Source of the DNA: an uncultured Oscillospiraceae bacterium
GTDB lineage: Bacteria > Bacillota > Clostridia > Oscillospirales > Oscillospiraceae
DNA: 64,000 bases
Assembly (NCBI GenBank): GCA_944383165.1
Contig: CALWON010000001.1
Coordinates: forward strand, 35,290 to 99,289
Direction of reading: 5' to 3'
In this document: positions 53,316-62,306 of the stretch, one piece after another
How the letters are laid out: the number at the start of each line of letters is the position of its first letter
Numbering within the stretch: the stretch's first letter is position 1
Position numbers and translations under genes: made by a program
The notes under the pieces: generated by a model
Databases searched by the model: none
The model's input: the letters and a program-made list of their open reading frames with translations, nothing else
What the model was told of the DNA's origin: nothing

Positions 53316-53343
53316 ATGTCTTTGCAACTGCTGAGGAAAGACA

Positions 53344-53371
53344 AACGCCTCAGTCTACTGACTGAGGCGTT
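53344..53371. terminator. GC-rich hairpin before repeat copy B
   Basis: AACGCCTCAGT pairs with ACTGAGGCGTT over 6 bases; no U-run. Similar in place to the hairpin before copy A. Confidence 0.6.
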
Positions 53372-53375
53372 CATC

Positions 53376-53493
53376 CTGTGTGTGTTGTAAAGGAGAGGGA
53401 GAAATGGGAGATATTTTGTATGATTATCGGGTACGCAAATAGCATACCTGAGAAATGAGAAAAAAACATGAAGTTACTATGAATTTTCTGTAA
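53376..53493 (+). repeat. Dispersed ~115-bp repeat, copy B
   Basis: Second copy of the sequence at 21600-21715. Here a 12-codon frame (MGDILYDYRVRK) follows a good ribosome-like site (AAAGGAGAGGGAGAA), but the frame is not kept in copy A. The 319-base gap 53268-53586 otherwise holds two hairpins and an A/T-rich stretch (53494-53586) with no firm promoter. Confidence 0.75.
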
Positions 53494-53586
53494 ACAGTAT
53501 GCGAAAAATCATAATTTTTTCTAGACTAAAGTCTGATTTATAAGACAAATCAATAAAATCTTAAAACATTTTTAAGAATTAAGAAA

Positions 53587-54804
53587 ATGATGACTGTTGT
53601 GGGAGGTTCGACAAGTGTGATTCAGTATCTCATCCATCGTTGGGTCAAAGGGAGTGACCCCAAGGAGCCTACGGTACGCCAGAGGTGTGGAACAGGGGCA
53701 GGGCTAGTAGGGATCGCCCTCAATACCATCCTGTGCCTAGGGAAACTTGTAGCAGGGCTGGTGTCAGGTTCTGTGGCAATGATTGCAGATGCCATTAACA
53801 ATCTATCGGATGCAGCGTCATCTGTTGTAACATTGGTTGGGTTCCGGCTTGCTGGTCAGCAGGCAGACCAAGAACACCCATTTGGGCATGGACGTATGGA
53901 ATATCTGGCAGGGCTTATTGTATCTATGACAATTTTGTTAATGGGGTTTGAGTTAGGGAAATCTTCCATAGAAAAGATTTTCCATCCAGAGACATTGACC
54001 TTTTCTTGGGTTGCCATTGCTATTTTAGTGTTATCCATTTTGGTAAAATTGTGGATGTTTCGCTTTCAAAGGACATTGGGAGAGGCAATCCAATCCGAGG
54101 CGATGTATGCCACGGCAGCGGATTCCCTTTCGGATTCCATTGCCACCTCTGTGGTGCTGATTGCCACTATCTTAGGACACTTCTTTTCACTCCAAATTGA
54201 TGGGTTTGCAGGGTTGTTGGTGGCAGTTTTTATTTTAAAAACCGGATGGGAATCTGCAAAGGACACATTGGACCCATTGCTGGGGCGACCAATGGACGGT
54301 GCACTTGCCAAAGATATTGATGAGCTGGTTGTATCCCATCCCTATATTTTGGGCATCCATGACTTGGTGTATCACGATTATGGACCAGGCAGGGCTATGA
54401 TGTCCTTTCATGCAGAGGTACCAGCAGATGGAGATTTATTGGAAATCCATGATATGATTGACCATATTGAACGGGAACTGAAGGAGAAACACCACATAGA
54501 AACTGTAATCCATATGGACCCGGTGGTCAATGATGAGAGGACAACTGCCCTGCGTACACAGGTCACAGCCATTGTGCAAGGTATGGATGATCGGCTCACA
54601 TTGCATGACTTTCGGATGACTGCAGGTCCATGCCACACCAACCTTCTGTTTGATGTCATGGTGCCTTATGATTTTCCTATGTCAGATGGGCAGGTTATTG
54701 CAGAATTAAAGGAAAAAATCCACCAGTTATCCCCTGACTATACAGCGGTAATTGAAATAGACCATGCCTTTGTAGACCATACTATGGGGGAAAAGAGAGG
54801 CTAA
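53587..54804 (+). CDS. Cation diffusion facilitator family transporter
   Basis: A 405-residue metal/proton antiporter. Six membrane segments in about 35-230, with the metal-site motifs IADAINNLSDAASS near 65-78 (DxxxD) and ATAADSLSDSIATS near 174-187 (second acid site), and HPFGHGRMEYLAGL near 97-110. The C-terminal soluble domain (about 240-330, HDLVYHDYGPGRAMMSFH) and an extra tail to 405 make it longer than the usual 290-300 residues. Metal (Zn, Fe, Mn) is undecided. No neighbour shares its function; it stands alone after repeat copy B. Confidence 0.9.
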   Translation: MMTVVGGSTSVIQYLIHRWVKGSDPKEPTVRQRCGTGAGLVGIALNTILCLGKLVAGLVSGSVAMIADAINNLSDAASSVVTLVGFRLAGQQADQEHPFGHGRMEYLAGLIVSMTILLMGFELGKSSIEKIFHPETLTFSWVAIAILVLSILVKLWMFRFQRTLGEAIQSEAMYATAADSLSDSIATSVVLIATILGHFFSLQIDGFAGLLVAVFILKTGWESAKDTLDPLLGRPMDGALAKDIDELVVSHPYILGIHDLVYHDYGPGRAMMSFHAEVPADGDLLEIHDMIDHIERELKEKHHIETVIHMDPVVNDERTTALRTQVTAIVQGMDDRLTLHDFRMTAGPCHTNLLFDVMVPYDFPMSDGQVIAELKEKIHQLSPDYTAVIEIDHAFVDHTMGEKRG

Positions 54805-54841
54805 TTTACAAATTATTCACCCCGTTTTTCTGAAATTAAGG

Positions 54842-54847
54842 TATAAT
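54842..54847 (+). promoter_or_regulatory. -10 box of the response regulator-kinase-HtrA operon
   Basis: A perfect TATAAT 46 bases before the regulator start. I do not find a matching -35 box at 16-18 bases, so an activator may be needed. Confidence 0.5.
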
Positions 54848-54892
54848 ACAAACTAGAATAGACACGGACAAATATGAACGGAGGGATTTCCT

Positions 54893-55582
54893 GTGCCAAA
54901 GAAGGTATTGATTGTAGAAGATGACAGCAATATTGCAGAGTTGTTGCACCTGTATTTGGAAAAAGAGGGGTTTGAAACAAAGGTTGCAAAGGATGGGGGG
55001 CGTGGAGTAGAGTATTTCCATGCATTCCAGCCTTCTTTGGTGCTTTTGGATATTATGCTCCCCATTATGGATGGGTGGTCTGTGTTAAAGAAAATCCGTG
55101 AAGAGAGCAGTGTACCTGTGATTATGCTGACAGCCAAAGGCGAGACAGAGGACAAAGTCACAGGGCTTGAGTCAGGTGCAGATGACTACATTGTAAAACC
55201 ATTTGAAATGAAGGAAGTTCTGGCCCGTATCCATGCAGTGTTGCGCCGCACAGGGCAGGAGGAGGAAACCACAGCCAAAAAGCTGAGTTTTGATAAACTG
55301 GTCATCAATTTGGACTCCTATGAACTTCTAGTGGATGGGAAAAGGGTGGATACACCTCCAAAGGAGCTGGAGCTTCTGTTTCATCTTGCTTCGGCTCCAA
55401 ACCGTGTCTTTACCAGGAATCAGCTGTTGGATGAGGTGTGGGGGTTCGATTATTTCGGAGACTCCCGTACAGTGGATGTGCATGTGAAACGGCTGCGCGA
55501 AAAACTGGAAGGGGTCAGTGACCAGTGGAGGCTTAAGACTGTTTGGGGGGTTGGCTATAAATTTGAAGTAGCCACCACATAG
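54893..55582 (+). CDS. OmpR/PhoB-type response regulator
   Basis: A 229-residue regulator with an intact receiver (VEDDSN, phospho-acceptor Asp53 in LLDIMLP, KPFEMKE) and a winged-helix domain (PPKELELLFHLA, FTRNQLLDEVWG, RTVDVHVKRLREKLE, VWGVGYKFE). GTG start after GGAGGG. The kinase gene follows after 24 bases, and an HtrA protease after that. This order, as in CssRS-HtrA of Bacillus, suggests an envelope-stress circuit. Confidence 0.95.
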   Translation: MPKKVLIVEDDSNIAELLHLYLEKEGFETKVAKDGGRGVEYFHAFQPSLVLLDIMLPIMDGWSVLKKIREESSVPVIMLTAKGETEDKVTGLESGADDYIVKPFEMKEVLARIHAVLRRTGQEEETTAKKLSFDKLVINLDSYELLVDGKRVDTPPKELELLFHLASAPNRVFTRNQLLDEVWGFDYFGDSRTVDVHVKRLREKLEGVSDQWRLKTVWGVGYKFEVATT

Positions 55583-55606
55583 CCCAAAGAAAAAGGGGGG
55601 ATTTCC

Positions 55607-57028
55607 TTGCGGAGTTTGTACAAACGACAACTGATTATGATGGTTGGGATTGTGGCACTGTCATTTACCTTGCTGTCTACGGCATTCATGTTGTTGTCTT
55701 ACCGTTATATCCTGTCGGAAACCAGAGATCGGTTGGAACAGAATGCCAGATACATTGCAGACCTGACCTCTATGTACTATCAGGCGTTTAGTGGCATTGG
55801 GGATGAGATGTACCGTTCCAATGTAGAGGTAATTGCAGCTGTGTCGGATGCCTCAGTCATTGTAGCAAACCCAGATGGGGAGATCTTGTATGCCTCAGAT
55901 GAACGGTTACAGCGCAGACGTGTGCCAGATTCTGTGGTGGATCAGGTGCTGACACGGGGTAGTTTTGCTGGGATTACCAGCCTGAATGGATTGTATACTT
56001 CTGGACAGTACATTGCAGGGCTTCCCATCTCTACCAAGGTCGGTGATTTCACCATCTATCAAGGTTTGGTGCTGATGTCTGGTGATACCAATGGGCTTTC
56101 GGAGATGTGGCGCGCCACAGCAACGATTTTCTTTTTTGCAGCGGTTGTGGTACTGCTCATTGCGGTAGTTGCCAGTTCGATTACTTCTGCACATCAAACA
56201 CGCCCACTGATTGAAATGGCAGAGGCAGCCCGTCGGTTTGGACGAGGTGAATTTGAAGTACGTGTCTCTGGTTATAAAGACCGCTGTGATGAGATCGGGG
56301 AATTGGCAGAGGCCTTCAACTCCATGGCAGCATCCCTTGCCAAAGTGGAGAGCCAGAGGGCGGAGTTTATTGCCAATGTGTCCCATGAACTAAAAACCCC
56401 CATGACCACCATTTCTGGTTTTGCAGAAGGGATTTTGGATGGTACGATTTCCCCAGAAAAAGAGCGGGATGCCTTGAATGTCATTGTATCAGAGACAAGA
56501 CGCCTTTCCCGTCTGGTACGGAGGATGTTGGATTTATCACGGCTGAATGCCCTTTCTGAGACAGTGACCGCGCAGGAACAATTTGATATTGTGGAACTAA
56601 TGTCCCGTGTGCTGATTAGTCTGGAGGGACGTATTACAGAACGGGGACTGGATGTAGATGCACAGTTTCCAGAGGGACCAGTGATGGTCTGGGGTGAGCC
56701 AGATTCTGTCACACAGGTCTGCTATAATTTGTTGGACAATGCAGCAAAGTTTGCAGCACAGGGCACAGATATTACCGTTTCGATTGTAAAGAAAGATGGA
56801 AAAGCACTGGTTTCCATCCGGAATTTAGGGGCCACCATCCCGGCAGATGAGCTGCCCTTGCTGTTTGACCGGTTCCATAAAGCGGACTACTCGCGCAGTA
56901 TGGACCGAGAAGGTGTGGGGTTAGGTCTCTATATTGTGAAAACCATTATAGGAAATTTGAAAGAAAAAATCACAGTAACCAGTGAAGATGGTGTAACCCA
57001 ATTTACCTTTACCCTGACATTGGCCTAA
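55607..57028 (+). CDS. Sensor histidine kinase
   Basis: A 473-residue membrane kinase. First membrane segment at about 8-31, an outside sensor region (about 32-165), second segment at about 168-190, HAMP domain (about 192-243), HisKA with phospho-acceptor His260 in NVSHELKTPMTT, and HATPase with N-box NLLDNAAKFA near 370 and G-box REGVGLGLYIVK near 437. TTG start after GGGGGGA. Partner of the response regulator just upstream and likely controller of the protease gene downstream. Confidence 0.94.
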   Translation: MRSLYKRQLIMMVGIVALSFTLLSTAFMLLSYRYILSETRDRLEQNARYIADLTSMYYQAFSGIGDEMYRSNVEVIAAVSDASVIVANPDGEILYASDERLQRRRVPDSVVDQVLTRGSFAGITSLNGLYTSGQYIAGLPISTKVGDFTIYQGLVLMSGDTNGLSEMWRATATIFFFAAVVVLLIAVVASSITSAHQTRPLIEMAEAARRFGRGEFEVRVSGYKDRCDEIGELAEAFNSMAASLAKVESQRAEFIANVSHELKTPMTTISGFAEGILDGTISPEKERDALNVIVSETRRLSRLVRRMLDLSRLNALSETVTAQEQFDIVELMSRVLISLEGRITERGLDVDAQFPEGPVMVWGEPDSVTQVCYNLLDNAAKFAAQGTDITVSIVKKDGKALVSIRNLGATIPADELPLLFDRFHKADYSRSMDREGVGLGLYIVKTIIGNLKEKITVTSEDGVTQFTFTLTLA

Positions 57029-57049
57029 CAGGCAGTTTGGAGTGTTATC

Positions 57050-58267
57050 ATGGCAAAGGAAGAACCAAAGCTTTGGACAGGGGGACAGTGGGAGCATCCA
57101 GAAACTCCGTTTATACTGCCTCCCAAAGTGACCATTCCAGTGGCACATCCTCCCATATTCCGAAAAAAAAGACGGATAACAGAGAGGAAAAAAGCGTTAT
57201 TTCTATTTTTGGTCACAATTTTACTGGTGTTGGGCATCAGTGTAGGTAGTTTTATCACACATTACCTGTTACCCCTGGAGGGGACAGGGGAACATGAGAT
57301 ATCCCTGCTCTATGAGGATGAGGACCCATTTGGAAAGATAGAGCAGGCAGAGATTGGGACCGGTGTCACCCTTGCAATTTCTGTAAATAATGAAAATGAC
57401 CTGAGCACATCAGAAATTTACAAAAAGTGTGTCCCATCTATTGTGTCCATCCAATCAGTAGGCGAAGAAGGGATTAGTACAGGAACAGGGATTTTGATGA
57501 CAGAGGATGGGTATTTGATCACCAATGCCCATGTGGTGTCAGGTGCCTATTCTGTAGAAGTGATGCTGCAAAATGATAGAATTTACGATGCAAAACTGGT
57601 GGGGGCTGATGCAGATGAGGATTTGGCAGTCTTGAAAATTGAGGCGTACAACCTTACACCAGCAGAATTTGGAGATTCCGATCTGTTGGAATGCGGGGAT
57701 ATGGTAGCAGCCATTGGGGACCCCTTAGGATACCGTACTTCTATTACAGAGGGAATTGTATCTGCCCTTGACCGCACGGTAGATGTGGATGGAGTTTCCA
57801 TGCGGCTGATCCAAACCAGTGCCCCTATCAATTTTGGGAACTCCGGTGGTGCTTTAATCAATGAGAAAGGGCAAATTGTAGGGGTCACAACGGTTAAAAT
57901 TATATCGGAAGATGGATCTATTGATGGGTTAGGATTTGCCATCCCTATGAATAATGTGAAATCAGTGGTAGATTGGTTGATTGCCGGAAAACCTACATTG
58001 GGGATCACAGTGGAACAGAGAGCCAGCGAAAAACGGGGTCTTGTGGTCATTCAGGTAGAAAAACAGGCAACCGCTTATCAGGCAGGCATCCGCACAGGGG
58101 ATATTTTGTGTTCCTTTCAAGGGCAGGAAGTTACCACCATTGACCAGCTGAAGGCAGCCAGGGCTGGTGTGAGTGTGGGAGAAACTGTGACTGTGGAAGT
58201 GATACGAAACAACCAGAAGCAGGAGATTTCCTTTGTGATGCAATCCCAAACAGAGATAGCGGCATAA
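57050..58267 (+). CDS. HtrA/DegP-type serine protease with PDZ domain
   Basis: A 405-residue surface protease. A cytoplasmic basic stretch (RKKRRITERKK) precedes one membrane anchor at about 47-68. The trypsin-like domain has His161 (TNAHVVSG), Asp191 (DEDLAVLKI) and Ser265 (FGNSGGALIN), so the triad is complete. A PDZ domain follows (about 320-395, AYQAGIRTGDILCSFQGQEVTTIDQL). It degrades or refolds damaged exported proteins. It is the third gene of the regulator-kinase unit, 21 bases after the kinase stop, and is probably its main target. Confidence 0.95.
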   Translation: MAKEEPKLWTGGQWEHPETPFILPPKVTIPVAHPPIFRKKRRITERKKALFLFLVTILLVLGISVGSFITHYLLPLEGTGEHEISLLYEDEDPFGKIEQAEIGTGVTLAISVNNENDLSTSEIYKKCVPSIVSIQSVGEEGISTGTGILMTEDGYLITNAHVVSGAYSVEVMLQNDRIYDAKLVGADADEDLAVLKIEAYNLTPAEFGDSDLLECGDMVAAIGDPLGYRTSITEGIVSALDRTVDVDGVSMRLIQTSAPINFGNSGGALINEKGQIVGVTTVKIISEDGSIDGLGFAIPMNNVKSVVDWLIAGKPTLGITVEQRASEKRGLVVIQVEKQATAYQAGIRTGDILCSFQGQEVTTIDQLKAARAGVSVGETVTVEVIRNNQKQEISFVMQSQTEIAA

Positions 58268-58301
58268 GATGACCAAAATATAATATAGAAATTTTAATAG
58301 A

Positions 58302-58352
58302 ATCCCCCAGTAAAAGGAATGGAAATACCACTTTTTTACTGAGGGATTTTTT
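58302..58352 (+). terminator. Terminator after the HtrA gene
   Basis: ATCCCCCAGTAAAA pairs with TTTTACTGAGGGAT (one mismatch) across a 20-base loop, then TTTTTT. Confidence 0.75.
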
Positions 58353-58372
58353 ATGGCGAGATAAGAACAATA

Positions 58373-58404
58373 AAAACAAAAACGCCTGCAAACGCAGACG
58401 TTTT
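58373..58404 (-). terminator. Terminator after tRNA-Thr
   Basis: Minus strand AAAACGTCTGC..GCAGGCGTTTTTGTTTTT directly after the encoded CCA end. Confidence 0.85.
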
Positions 58405-58479
58405 GGAGCTGGTGGCGTGACTTGAACACGTGACCTTCTCATTACGAGTGAGATGCTCTACCAACTGAGCTACACCAGC
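58404..58479 (-). tRNA. tRNA-Thr (anticodon CGT)
   Basis: A full cloverleaf of 76 bases: acceptor GCTGGTG/CACCAGC, D-arm GCTC..GAGC, anticodon stem TCTCA/TGAGA with loop CTCGTAA (anticodon CGT, reading ACG), T-arm with TTCAAGT, and an encoded CCA end. It is read leftward. Confidence 0.97.
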
Positions 58480-58541
58480 AAATGAGTCACTCTATGTATT
58501 CTATCGAACCCTTTAGAAAAAGTCAAGAGTTTTATTCAAAT

Positions 58542-58576
58542 AAATCAGGGGACTGTATCATACAGTCCCCTGATTT
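58542..58576. terminator. Terminator after pyk
   Basis: AAATCAGGGGACTGTA pairs with TACAGTCCCCTGATTT over 3 bases, read leftward after the pyruvate kinase stop. Confidence 0.88.
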
Positions 58577-58585
58577 ATATTTTGA

Positions 58586-60019
58586 TTAAATATCATCTGT
58601 GATAATCTGAGCCTTAATCAGGTTGGTGGAACCGCTCTTACCAAGAGGAACACCAGCGGTGATGACCACAGTATCACCCTTTTCCACCAGACCCTCTTTC
58701 AGAGTTGTTTCAGCACAGACAGAGAAAATACGGTCAGTGGAGTTTACCTCGCCAGTGAGGTAGGGAGAAATACCCCAGCAGATTGCAAGCTGACGACGCA
58801 CCTTTTCATGCATAGTCAGAGCTGCAATGGGGCAGGCAGGACGGAAACGGGCAACCATGCGGGCTGCACGACCAGTGCTGGTGGCAACTGCAATGGCCTT
58901 TGCGTTCAAATCCATAGCAGTAAGACAGCCAGTATGGGTTACAGCGTCATTGATGTTGGTAGCATGAGAGAACTGATACTCACGGAAACGCTTCCAGTAA
59001 TTTACAGATGACTCTGCTTCCTCAACAATGCTGACCATGGCTTTCAAAGCTTCCAGAGGATATTTACCACCGGCGGTCTCACCGGAGAGCATCACACAGC
59101 TTGTGCCATCAAATACTGCATTTGCAACGTCGGATACTTCTGCACGGGTGGGGCGAGGATTGCGAATCATGGAATCTAGCATCTGGGTGGCAGTAATGAT
59201 GGGCTTACCAGCTTCCTTGCCCTTACGAATCATCTGCTTTTGCAGCACAGGCACACGGGCAGCTGGAATCTCAACACCCAAATCGCCACGGGCAACCATG
59301 ACACCATCAGCAAGAGCCAGAATTTCGTCCAGATTGTCAACACCTTCCTGGTTTTCAATCTTGGCAATGATTTTGACCATCTGTCCACCAAAGCTGTCCA
59401 AAGTTTCACGGATGGAGCGAATATCATCTGCACTACGCACAAAGGAAGCTGCCACATAGTCAAAGTCATTTTCAACGCCGAACTTCAGGTCGCCGATGTC
59501 CTTTTCAGTGAGAGCAGGAAGTTGAATGTGAACGCCAGGTACATTCAAGCTCTTGTTGGCAGACAGGGAGCCACCATTTTCGATGATACAGTGGATATCC
59601 TGTCCCTCAATTTTTTCTACACGCAGAGCAACCAGACCATCATCAATCAGGATTTGAGTGCCCTTTTGTACTTCTTTGTGCAGATCTGCATAGGAGACAG
59701 CCACGATGCCTTCATTGCCCACAACATCCTCACGAGTGGTCAAAATGAAGTTCTTGCCCTCCTCCAGAGTTACACTTTTGGTTTCAAAGCTGCGGATACG
59801 AATTTCAGGTCCCTTGGTATCCAGAATAGTGGCAACTGGATGGCTCATAGAGTCACGCACTGCCTTTAACTTGTTCAGGCGTCCCAAGTGCTCCTCGTGG
59901 CTGCCGTGAGAGAAATTGAAACGGGCTGCATTCATGCCGATTTTAATCAGCTTGCGCATCATTTCCTCACTGTCTACTGCTGGACCCAGAGTACAAATAA
60001 TCTTCGTCTTTCTTAACAT
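58586..60019 (-). CDS. pyk: Pyruvate kinase
   Basis: A 477-residue glycolytic enzyme making pyruvate and ATP from PEP and ADP. Motifs: CTLGPAVDSEEMMRKL near 9, RFNFSHGSHEEH near 33, DTKGPEIR near 66, the catalytic Lys in IIAKIENQEGVDN near 218, MVARGDLGVEIP near 243, TATQMLDSMIRNPRPTRAEV near 275 and SGETAGGKYP near 309. It lacks the extra C-terminal PEP-utiliser domain seen in Bacillus pyruvate kinases. GGAGGAACG lies before the ATG. The 191-base gap upstream holds A/T-rich sequence with a possible TATGAT, no firm promoter. Confidence 0.97.
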   Translation of the reverse strand: MLRKTKIICTLGPAVDSEEMMRKLIKIGMNAARFNFSHGSHEEHLGRLNKLKAVRDSMSHPVATILDTKGPEIRIRSFETKSVTLEEGKNFILTTREDVVGNEGIVAVSYADLHKEVQKGTQILIDDGLVALRVEKIEGQDIHCIIENGGSLSANKSLNVPGVHIQLPALTEKDIGDLKFGVENDFDYVAASFVRSADDIRSIRETLDSFGGQMVKIIAKIENQEGVDNLDEILALADGVMVARGDLGVEIPAARVPVLQKQMIRKGKEAGKPIITATQMLDSMIRNPRPTRAEVSDVANAVFDGTSCVMLSGETAGGKYPLEALKAMVSIVEEAESSVNYWKRFREYQFSHATNINDAVTHTGCLTAMDLNAKAIAVATSTGRAARMVARFRPACPIAALTMHEKVRRQLAICWGISPYLTGEVNSTDRIFSVCAETTLKEGLVEKGDTVVITAGVPLGKSGSTNLIKAQIITDDI

Positions 60020-60210
60020 CGTCGTTCCTCCTACGGGACTATAGTTTATATACTAATTTACCATCTTTTTTACCCTTTTAATCATACTAAAATTCAGCGT
60101 TTTTTGATAGATGGGAAAAATGATGAAATTTTCGGCTAAACCCATAAAAAAATCGGTAAAGCAGTCGGTTACACTGCCTTACAACCAACTACTTTGCTTT
60201 AAGTTCTCCC

Positions 60211-61398
60211 TTAACCCAATCCATAAACCTTTGCCAATGCCTTAAAGCGGGGCAAAGCACGATGAATCATATCGGTCTGTACGCAGTAGGCAAGTCTAAA
60301 GTGACCAGGTGCACCAAATCCACTGCCAGGCACCAACAATAAATCAAACTCTTTTGCCTTCTGACTGAATGCCATATCATCTGGTTCCAAACTGCGAGGG
60401 AACAGGTAGAATGCACCATTGGGTTCCACTACATGGTATCCCATTTCCCTTAATGCGGGGACTAAAATCTTACAATTTTCCTCATAGACGCTTAAGTCTG
60501 CGGTCATATCACAGCACAGGGATGTGACCTGTTGGAACAGGCTTGGGGCATTGACATAACCCAGGCTGCGACCAGCACCAGCCACAGCCGCATATACATC
60601 AGAGGCATCTTCCACTGTGTCAGGCACCAGGACATAACCAAGACGCTCACCAGGCAAGGAAAGAGACTTACTGAAGGAGTAACACACCAGTGTGTTTTCA
60701 TAAAGGTCGGGCAACCATTCCACATTGGTTTCCCCAAATACAATTTCACGGTATGGTTCATCGGAAATCAGATAGATTGGATGCCCATATTCCCGGGACT
60801 TTTCCCTTAAAATACATGCCAAATGTTCCAGTGTATCCTTAGAGTAAACAACACCGGAGGGGTTGTTGGGGCTGTTGATGACAACTCCCTTGGTGTGGGG
60901 TGTGATACGCTCCTGAAATGCGGTAAAATCAATTTGGAAGGTTTCAATTTCAGGGGGAACCACCACCATAGTTGCACCTGCACTTTGAATGAAAACACCA
61001 TATTCAGGGAAATATGGGGCGAATACAATAAATTCATCTTCTGGGCAGGTCAGAGCTGAAAAACAGCAGCACAAAGCAGAGGCGGCACCAGTGGTAATGT
61101 AAAACTGGTCAGGAGTATAGTGACTATGAAATCTGCGGTTCAGGGAATCGGTAAATCGTTGTCTGGCACCCAAATCGCCCTGTGCACTGGTGTAACAGTG
61201 AATGAGTTCTGGTTGTTCCTGTAAAATACGAATTGCCTGTTCATTCAGTGCCTCAGGGGCTGGAACACTGGGATTTCCCAATGAAAAATCAAATACATTT
61301 TCTGCGCCCACCTGTACTGCCCGTTGTTTCCCGTATTCAAACAGTTCTCGGATGACAGAACGCGCTGTTCCCAGTTTTAACATACGCTGTGAAACCAT
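60211..61398 (-). CDS. Pyridoxal-phosphate-dependent aminotransferase (class I)
   Basis: A 395-residue fold-type I aminotransferase. FSLGNPSVPAPEAL near 43, TTGAASALCCCFSAL near 102 (PLP phosphate region), NSPNNPSGVVYSKD near 174 with the cofactor Asn, SDEPYREIVF near 212, the PLP-binding Lys in CYSFSKSLSLPGERLGY near 240, and the substrate Arg in GHFRLAYC near 372. Closest in feel to aspartate or aromatic aminotransferases of Clostridia; the substrate is not settled. It could supply aryl pyruvates for iorAB. GGAGGATCTTT precedes the ATG. Single gene with its own promoter. Confidence 0.92.
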   Translation of the reverse strand: MVSQRMLKLGTARSVIRELFEYGKQRAVQVGAENVFDFSLGNPSVPAPEALNEQAIRILQEQPELIHCYTSAQGDLGARQRFTDSLNRRFHSHYTPDQFYITTGAASALCCCFSALTCPEDEFIVFAPYFPEYGVFIQSAGATMVVVPPEIETFQIDFTAFQERITPHTKGVVINSPNNPSGVVYSKDTLEHLACILREKSREYGHPIYLISDEPYREIVFGETNVEWLPDLYENTLVCYSFSKSLSLPGERLGYVLVPDTVEDASDVYAAVAGAGRSLGYVNAPSLFQQVTSLCCDMTADLSVYEENCKILVPALREMGYHVVEPNGAFYLFPRSLEPDDMAFSQKAKEFDLLLVPGSGFGAPGHFRLAYCVQTDMIHRALPRFKALAKVYGLG

Positions 61399-61433
61399 AA
61401 AGATCCTCCTAACATCAATGATTGATGGATTTC

Positions 61434-61462
61434 ATTATAACATGACCATTTTTTACTGTAAA
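61434..61462 (-). promoter_or_regulatory. Promoter of the aminotransferase gene
   Basis: Minus strand TTTACA, 17-base spacer, TATAAT. Confidence 0.85.
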
Positions 61463-61473
61463 GCATGTCTATG

Positions 61474-61502
61474 TTTACAAATACACCACAAGACATTATA
61501 AT
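61474..61502 (+). promoter_or_regulatory. Promoter of the enzyme I-like gene
   Basis: Plus strand TTTACA, 17-base spacer, TATAAT. It is divergent from the aminotransferase promoter with identical boxes and only 11 bases between the -35 hexamers. Confidence 0.85.
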
Positions 61503-61534
61503 GAGACAACAGCAATCGACAAAGGAGTCAGTGT

Positions 61535-62272
61535 ATGGTACAGGATATAGAACAAACGGCACCAACACAGGTCATTTATGGCCCCATTTTTATACTCAAT
61601 CGCCCATCCGTTTCACCAATCAAATACACCTCTCTTACATATGAAGAAGAGCATAGCAGACTGGTACAGGCACAAAAGATCTTAACCGACCATTTAAACT
61701 CTCTTAGATGCTCCGCGGAAAGGGAGCTGGGTTCTTACTGTGCTTCTATTTTTGAAGCCCATATTACACTGCTTCAGGAGCTGACATTGGAGGCACAAGT
61801 GATGGCTTTGCTGGAACAGGAACACACCACTGCGGAGTATGCAATTGCAAAAACGGCTGCTGCTTTCTCTCAACTATTTGAGCAGTTAGACAGCCCATAT
61901 ATGCAAGCCCGTGGTGCAGACATTCAAGATATTTCTTATCAACTATGTCATACTTTGCACTATGGTTGTCCCTATGTGCCTACATTGAAAAGCCCCTCAC
62001 TCCTAATTGCAGAGGAATTGTATCCCAGTGAGTTAATGGTGTTGTCTTGCCTTAACCTTCTGGGTGTTGTCTGTCAACATGGTAGTGTAGAGAGCCATAC
62101 TGCTCAGTTGCTCCAGCATAAAAAGATTCCTTTTTGTATGGGAGTTCCGTTTGATTTTCCAACTATTGCAACAGATGCACTTCTGGATATAGCCAACAAT
62201 AGGATTTCTTTTGACCCAGATGTGGAGCAGTGCCATCCTTTTGGGGTGAATAAAACCATGCCGGATGTTTAG
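61535..62272 (+). CDS. Orphan enzyme I N-terminal domain-like protein (PTS EI family)
   Basis: A 245-residue protein that matches only the N-terminal half of PTS enzyme I: a helical HPr-binding-type region (IFEAHITLLQELTLE near 72, YMQARGADIQDISYQL near 124) and the phosphohistidine domain, where VESHTAQLLQHKKIPF around His188 stands for the GGRTSHTAI region. The glycines before the His are partly replaced (HGSVESH). The PEP-binding barrel is absent and the gene ends cleanly before a terminator, so this is not an edge effect. It may accept phosphate from another EI, act as a regulator, or be decaying. No PTS gene lies nearby. Confidence 0.8.
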   Translation: MVQDIEQTAPTQVIYGPIFILNRPSVSPIKYTSLTYEEEHSRLVQAQKILTDHLNSLRCSAERELGSYCASIFEAHITLLQELTLEAQVMALLEQEHTTAEYAIAKTAAAFSQLFEQLDSPYMQARGADIQDISYQLCHTLHYGCPYVPTLKSPSLLIAEELYPSELMVLSCLNLLGVVCQHGSVESHTAQLLQHKKIPFCMGVPFDFPTIATDALLDIANNRISFDPDVEQCHPFGVNKTMPDV

Positions 62273-62299
62273 GGAATCCGGCATGGTTTTGTTATTTTT
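62256..62299. terminator. Terminator between the EI-like gene and ktrB
   Basis: CCATGCCGGAT pairs with ATCCGGCATGG, then TTTTGTTATTTTT on the plus strand; the arm contains the last codons of the EI-like gene. Confidence 0.9.
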
Positions 62300-62306
62300 G
62301 CAGGAC

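Noticed and set aside
52209..53327. 372-codon minus-strand ORF opposite the transketolase genes
   Set aside because: It is the antisense shadow of two strongly conserved genes, has no ribosome site and its translation has no recognisable pattern.
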